NCBI RefSeq assembly: GCF_012034935.1
Contig: NZ_JAATEN010000014.1
Coordinates: 62,001 to 126,000 of the forward strand
DNA: 64,000 nt
Direction: 5' to 3'
DNA from: Streptomyces zingiberis
Lineage (GTDB): Bacteria; Actinomycetota; Actinomycetes; Streptomycetales; Streptomycetaceae
Within the stretch, counting starts at the first letter, position 1; each line of letters opens with the position of its first letter. A program made the position numbers and the translations under genes. Shown here piece by piece: positions 62,259 through 64,000 of this stretch. Below the pieces are notes generated by a model. The model had not been told where the DNA came from, did no database searches, and worked only from the letters and a program-made list of their open reading frames with translations.

Positions 62259-62856
62259 GCGCCATGCCGCCGCCGGGGCCGGGACCCCGCGCGAGAGCGC
62301 GGCCCCCGTCCGGGCACGGACGGGCGCCACCGGCGGGACGTCCGGTCCGGGACGCGACTTCCTCCCCACGCGTCCGGCGGCCCACCGTCCCCCGTTCGGC
62401 CCGCCCGGCCGCCGTGAACTGCCCGTCCGTCCCGTTTCCCGTGCGGCCCGTCCGTCCCTCCTTGCCCGTGCGGCCGGGCCGCCTCCCCATCCGGGCGCTC
62501 GCCCGTCCCTTCCGCCGCCCGGCCGGAAAGGCCTTCCGCGGTGGGCGCAGGGGCCCGTTCCCGCTGGTCGTCGCGGTTCCCCGGGGGCGCGGTCACCGTC
62601 TTCGTGAACGGCTGGAATCTTTCGGTCGGCACGGGACGCGCGCCCCGGGAAGCGGAATCGGAACCACCGGATTTACACCTCGCTGTCCCCGGCTGTCCCC
62701 CGCTGTCCGCGGAGTGGGACCCCAGGGGCCCAGATGTGAAGGGCATGCGCCCGGCCGGATACCATCGCAGGGTCTGCAGTCGTGAGCTGGGCGGTGCCCG
62801 ACGGGCGCCGCGCGCCCGCGAACTCTCCACCACCGTCCCGGAAGGGGGCCGCTCAC
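62259..62856 (+). other. ~600-bp gap before trpC
   Basis: Together with 61986-62210 this is the longest gene-free stretch (871 bp) of the window. I see no believable gene. The patch 62590-62790 is less GC-rich and probably holds the trpC promoter. GTG 62782 is in frame with trpC and would add 25 residues, but the family start is at 62857. Confidence 0.6.
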
Positions 62857-63666
62857 GTGAGTGTGCTCGACGAGATCATCGAGGGGGTCCGTGCCGACCT
62901 CGCGGAGCGGCAGGCGCGTGTGAGTCTCGACGAGCTCAAGGAGCGCGCCGCGCGGGCGCCCCAGGCCAAGGACGGGGCCGCCGCCCTCCGCGGTGACAGC
63001 GTCAAGGTGATCTGCGAGGTCAAGCGCTCCAGCCCGTCCAAGGGCGCGCTCGCCGCGATCGCCGACCCCGCGGGGCTCGCCGCCGACTACGAGACCGGTG
63101 GCGCCTCCGTGATCAGCGTGCTCACCGAGGAGCGCAGGTTCGGCGGGTCGCTGGCCGATCTGGAGGCCGTACGCGCCCGTGTCGACATCCCCGTCCTGCG
63201 CAAGGACTTCATCGTCACCTCCTACCAGCTCTGGGAGGCCCGGGCGCACGGCGCCGACCTCGCGCTGCTGATCGTGGCCGCGCTCGACCAGGCTGCCCTG
63301 GAATCGCTGGTGGAGCGCGCGGAGTCGATCGGGCTGACCCCTCTCGTCGAGGTCCACGACGAGGAGGAGGTGGAGCGGGCCGTTGCGGCCGGGGCCCGGG
63401 TCATCGGCGTCAACGCCCGCAACCTCAAGACCCTGGAGGTGGACCGGGGTAACTTCGGCCGGATCGCCCCCGGCATCCCGGACCACGTCGTGAAGATCGC
63501 GGAGTCCGGTGTGCGCGGCCCGCACGACCTGATCGCGTACGCCAACGACGGCGCGGACGCCGTGCTCGTCGGGGAGTCCCTGGTCACCGGGCGGGACCCC
63601 AAGACGGCGGTCGCGGACCTGGTGGCCGCCGGGGCCCATCCGGCGCTGCGCCACGGGCGCGGCTGA
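62857..63666 (+). CDS. trpC: Indole-3-glycerol phosphate synthase TrpC
   Basis: Closes the indole ring from CdRP. The 269-residue barrel begins [19 protein letters not shown] and has the catalytic Lys in [13 protein letters not shown] and in [21 protein letters not shown] and VAESGV-type phosphate loops complete it. GTG 62857 follows GAAGGGGG. No trpF is fused or adjacent. trpM follows after 10 bp. Confidence 0.97.
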   Translation: MSVLDEIIEGVRADLAERQARVSLDELKERAARAPQAKDGAAALRGDSVKVICEVKRSSPSKGALAAIADPAGLAADYETGGASVISVLTEERRFGGSLADLEAVRARVDIPVLRKDFIVTSYQLWEARAHGADLALLIVAALDQAALESLVERAESIGLTPLVEVHDEEEVERAVAAGARVIGVNARNLKTLEVDRGNFGRIAPGIPDHVVKIAESGVRGPHDLIAYANDGADAVLVGESLVTGRDPKTAVADLVAAGAHPALRHGRG

Positions 63667-63676
63667 GGAGCCCCCG

Positions 63677-63841
63677 GTGACCCCCCGCTACGCACGGCTC
63701 GCCCGCGGCTGCCGGCCGCGGGGCTGCCGCGCGCCCGCGCGGCGGGTGCGGGGGCGCAGGGTGCGCTACCACATCGGCAGTGAGCCGGGGCAGATCAACG
63801 GCATGCGATGGCGCCCCGGCGGCGGGAGCGCGCGGGGCTGA
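63677..63841 (+). CDS. trpM: TrpM, small tryptophan-region protein
   Basis: The 54-residue basic protein (LARGCRPRGCRAPARRVRGR, then RYHIGSEPGQINGMRWR) matches TrpM, known between trpC and trpB in Streptomyces and reported to modulate tryptophan synthesis and development. GTG 63677 is 10 bp after trpC, with GAGGAG overlapping the trpC stop region. The last 159 bases of the window after it contain no gene start that I trust. Confidence 0.88.
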   Translation: MTPRYARLARGCRPRGCRAPARRVRGRRVRYHIGSEPGQINGMRWRPGGGSARG

Positions 63842-64000
63842 CCCGCGGCGCGTCGCCGCCGGGACGCCTCCGCGGCCCGTGGACCGCCCGCCGGTCCCGG
63901 CGCCCGCCGCCATGCCATCAGGAGCCCGGGAGGGCGCCGCACGGCCCGCCGGTCTCCGGCCCGGCCCGTCCCGCACCGCCGGTCCCGCACCGGTCCGTAC

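Noticed and set aside
1-64000. tRNA, rRNA, insertion sequence or prophage genes
   Set aside because: I looked for tRNA-like CCA-less clover arms, transposase motifs with terminal repeats, integrases and phage structural genes and saw none; tRNAscan-SE and an IS search would settle it.

Overview
The window is a very GC-rich (roughly 70-75% by eye), gene-dense chromosome segment of a Streptomyces-type actinomycete. Support comes from the GTG starts with 4-bp start/stop overlaps, near-universal G/C in third codon positions, a combined dcw, his and trp neighbourhood in Streptomyces order, and Streptomycetaceae families such as DUF397, DUF5753, TrpM, the HGxxPAAW protein and bifunctional PriA. No rRNA, tRNA, CRISPR array, phage or insertion sequence was seen.

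Region 1 (1-17308, all +) is the division and cell wall cluster: ftsL tail, ftsI, murE, murF, mraY, murD, ftsW, murG, ftsQ, ftsZ, pgeF, ylmE, sepF, ylmG, divIVA. Mur enzymes make lipid II, FtsW/FtsI polymerise and crosslink it at septa, FtsZ/SepF form the ring, and DivIVA drives polar growth.

Region 2 (17347-34133) holds ileS (-) behind a translational T-box riboswitch, then a DksA/TraR protein, lspA, an RluD-type pseudouridine synthase, an MscS channel, a dienelactone-hydrolase-like protein, Tat-exported PhoD, a DsbA-like thiol protein, a membrane protein, dnaE and a 53-residue basic protein. Strong hairpins separate the convergent genes.

Region 3 (34438-44575) holds an NYN-domain protein, an ABC exporter pair, a DUF2567 protein, an SMI1/KNR4 protein, a YbaK-type deacylase, a LON-domain protein and two poorly known proteins.

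Region 4 (44795-51301) is the histidine operon: hisD-hisC-hisB-(55-residue membrane protein)-hisH-priA-ridA-hisF, with coupled starts over the first five genes. PriA probably also serves tryptophan synthesis.

Region 5 (51302-58219) looks like an accessory block between hisF and hisI. It has an XRE-ImmA/IrrE plus PIN pair with an in-frame TTA codon and an apparent +1 frame break. Next come three tandem DUF397 genes behind a truncated WhiJ-like regulator and a divergent ATPase with a perfect palindrome between them, a TetR/oxidoreductase pair with a palindromic operator, and the 5' stump of a metallophosphoesterase gene.

Region 6 (58436-64000) returns to the core: hisI, trpE, the Trp-associated membrane protein, the HGxxPAAW protein, trpC and trpM. 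trpB would be expected just beyond the right edge.

The most notable signals are the fully legible ileS T-box switch, the PIN/TTA/frame-break locus, the decayed whiJ-like locus with its operator, and a recurrent -10-like hexamer placed 6-8 nt before start codons that suggests leaderless messages for trpE, murE and others.
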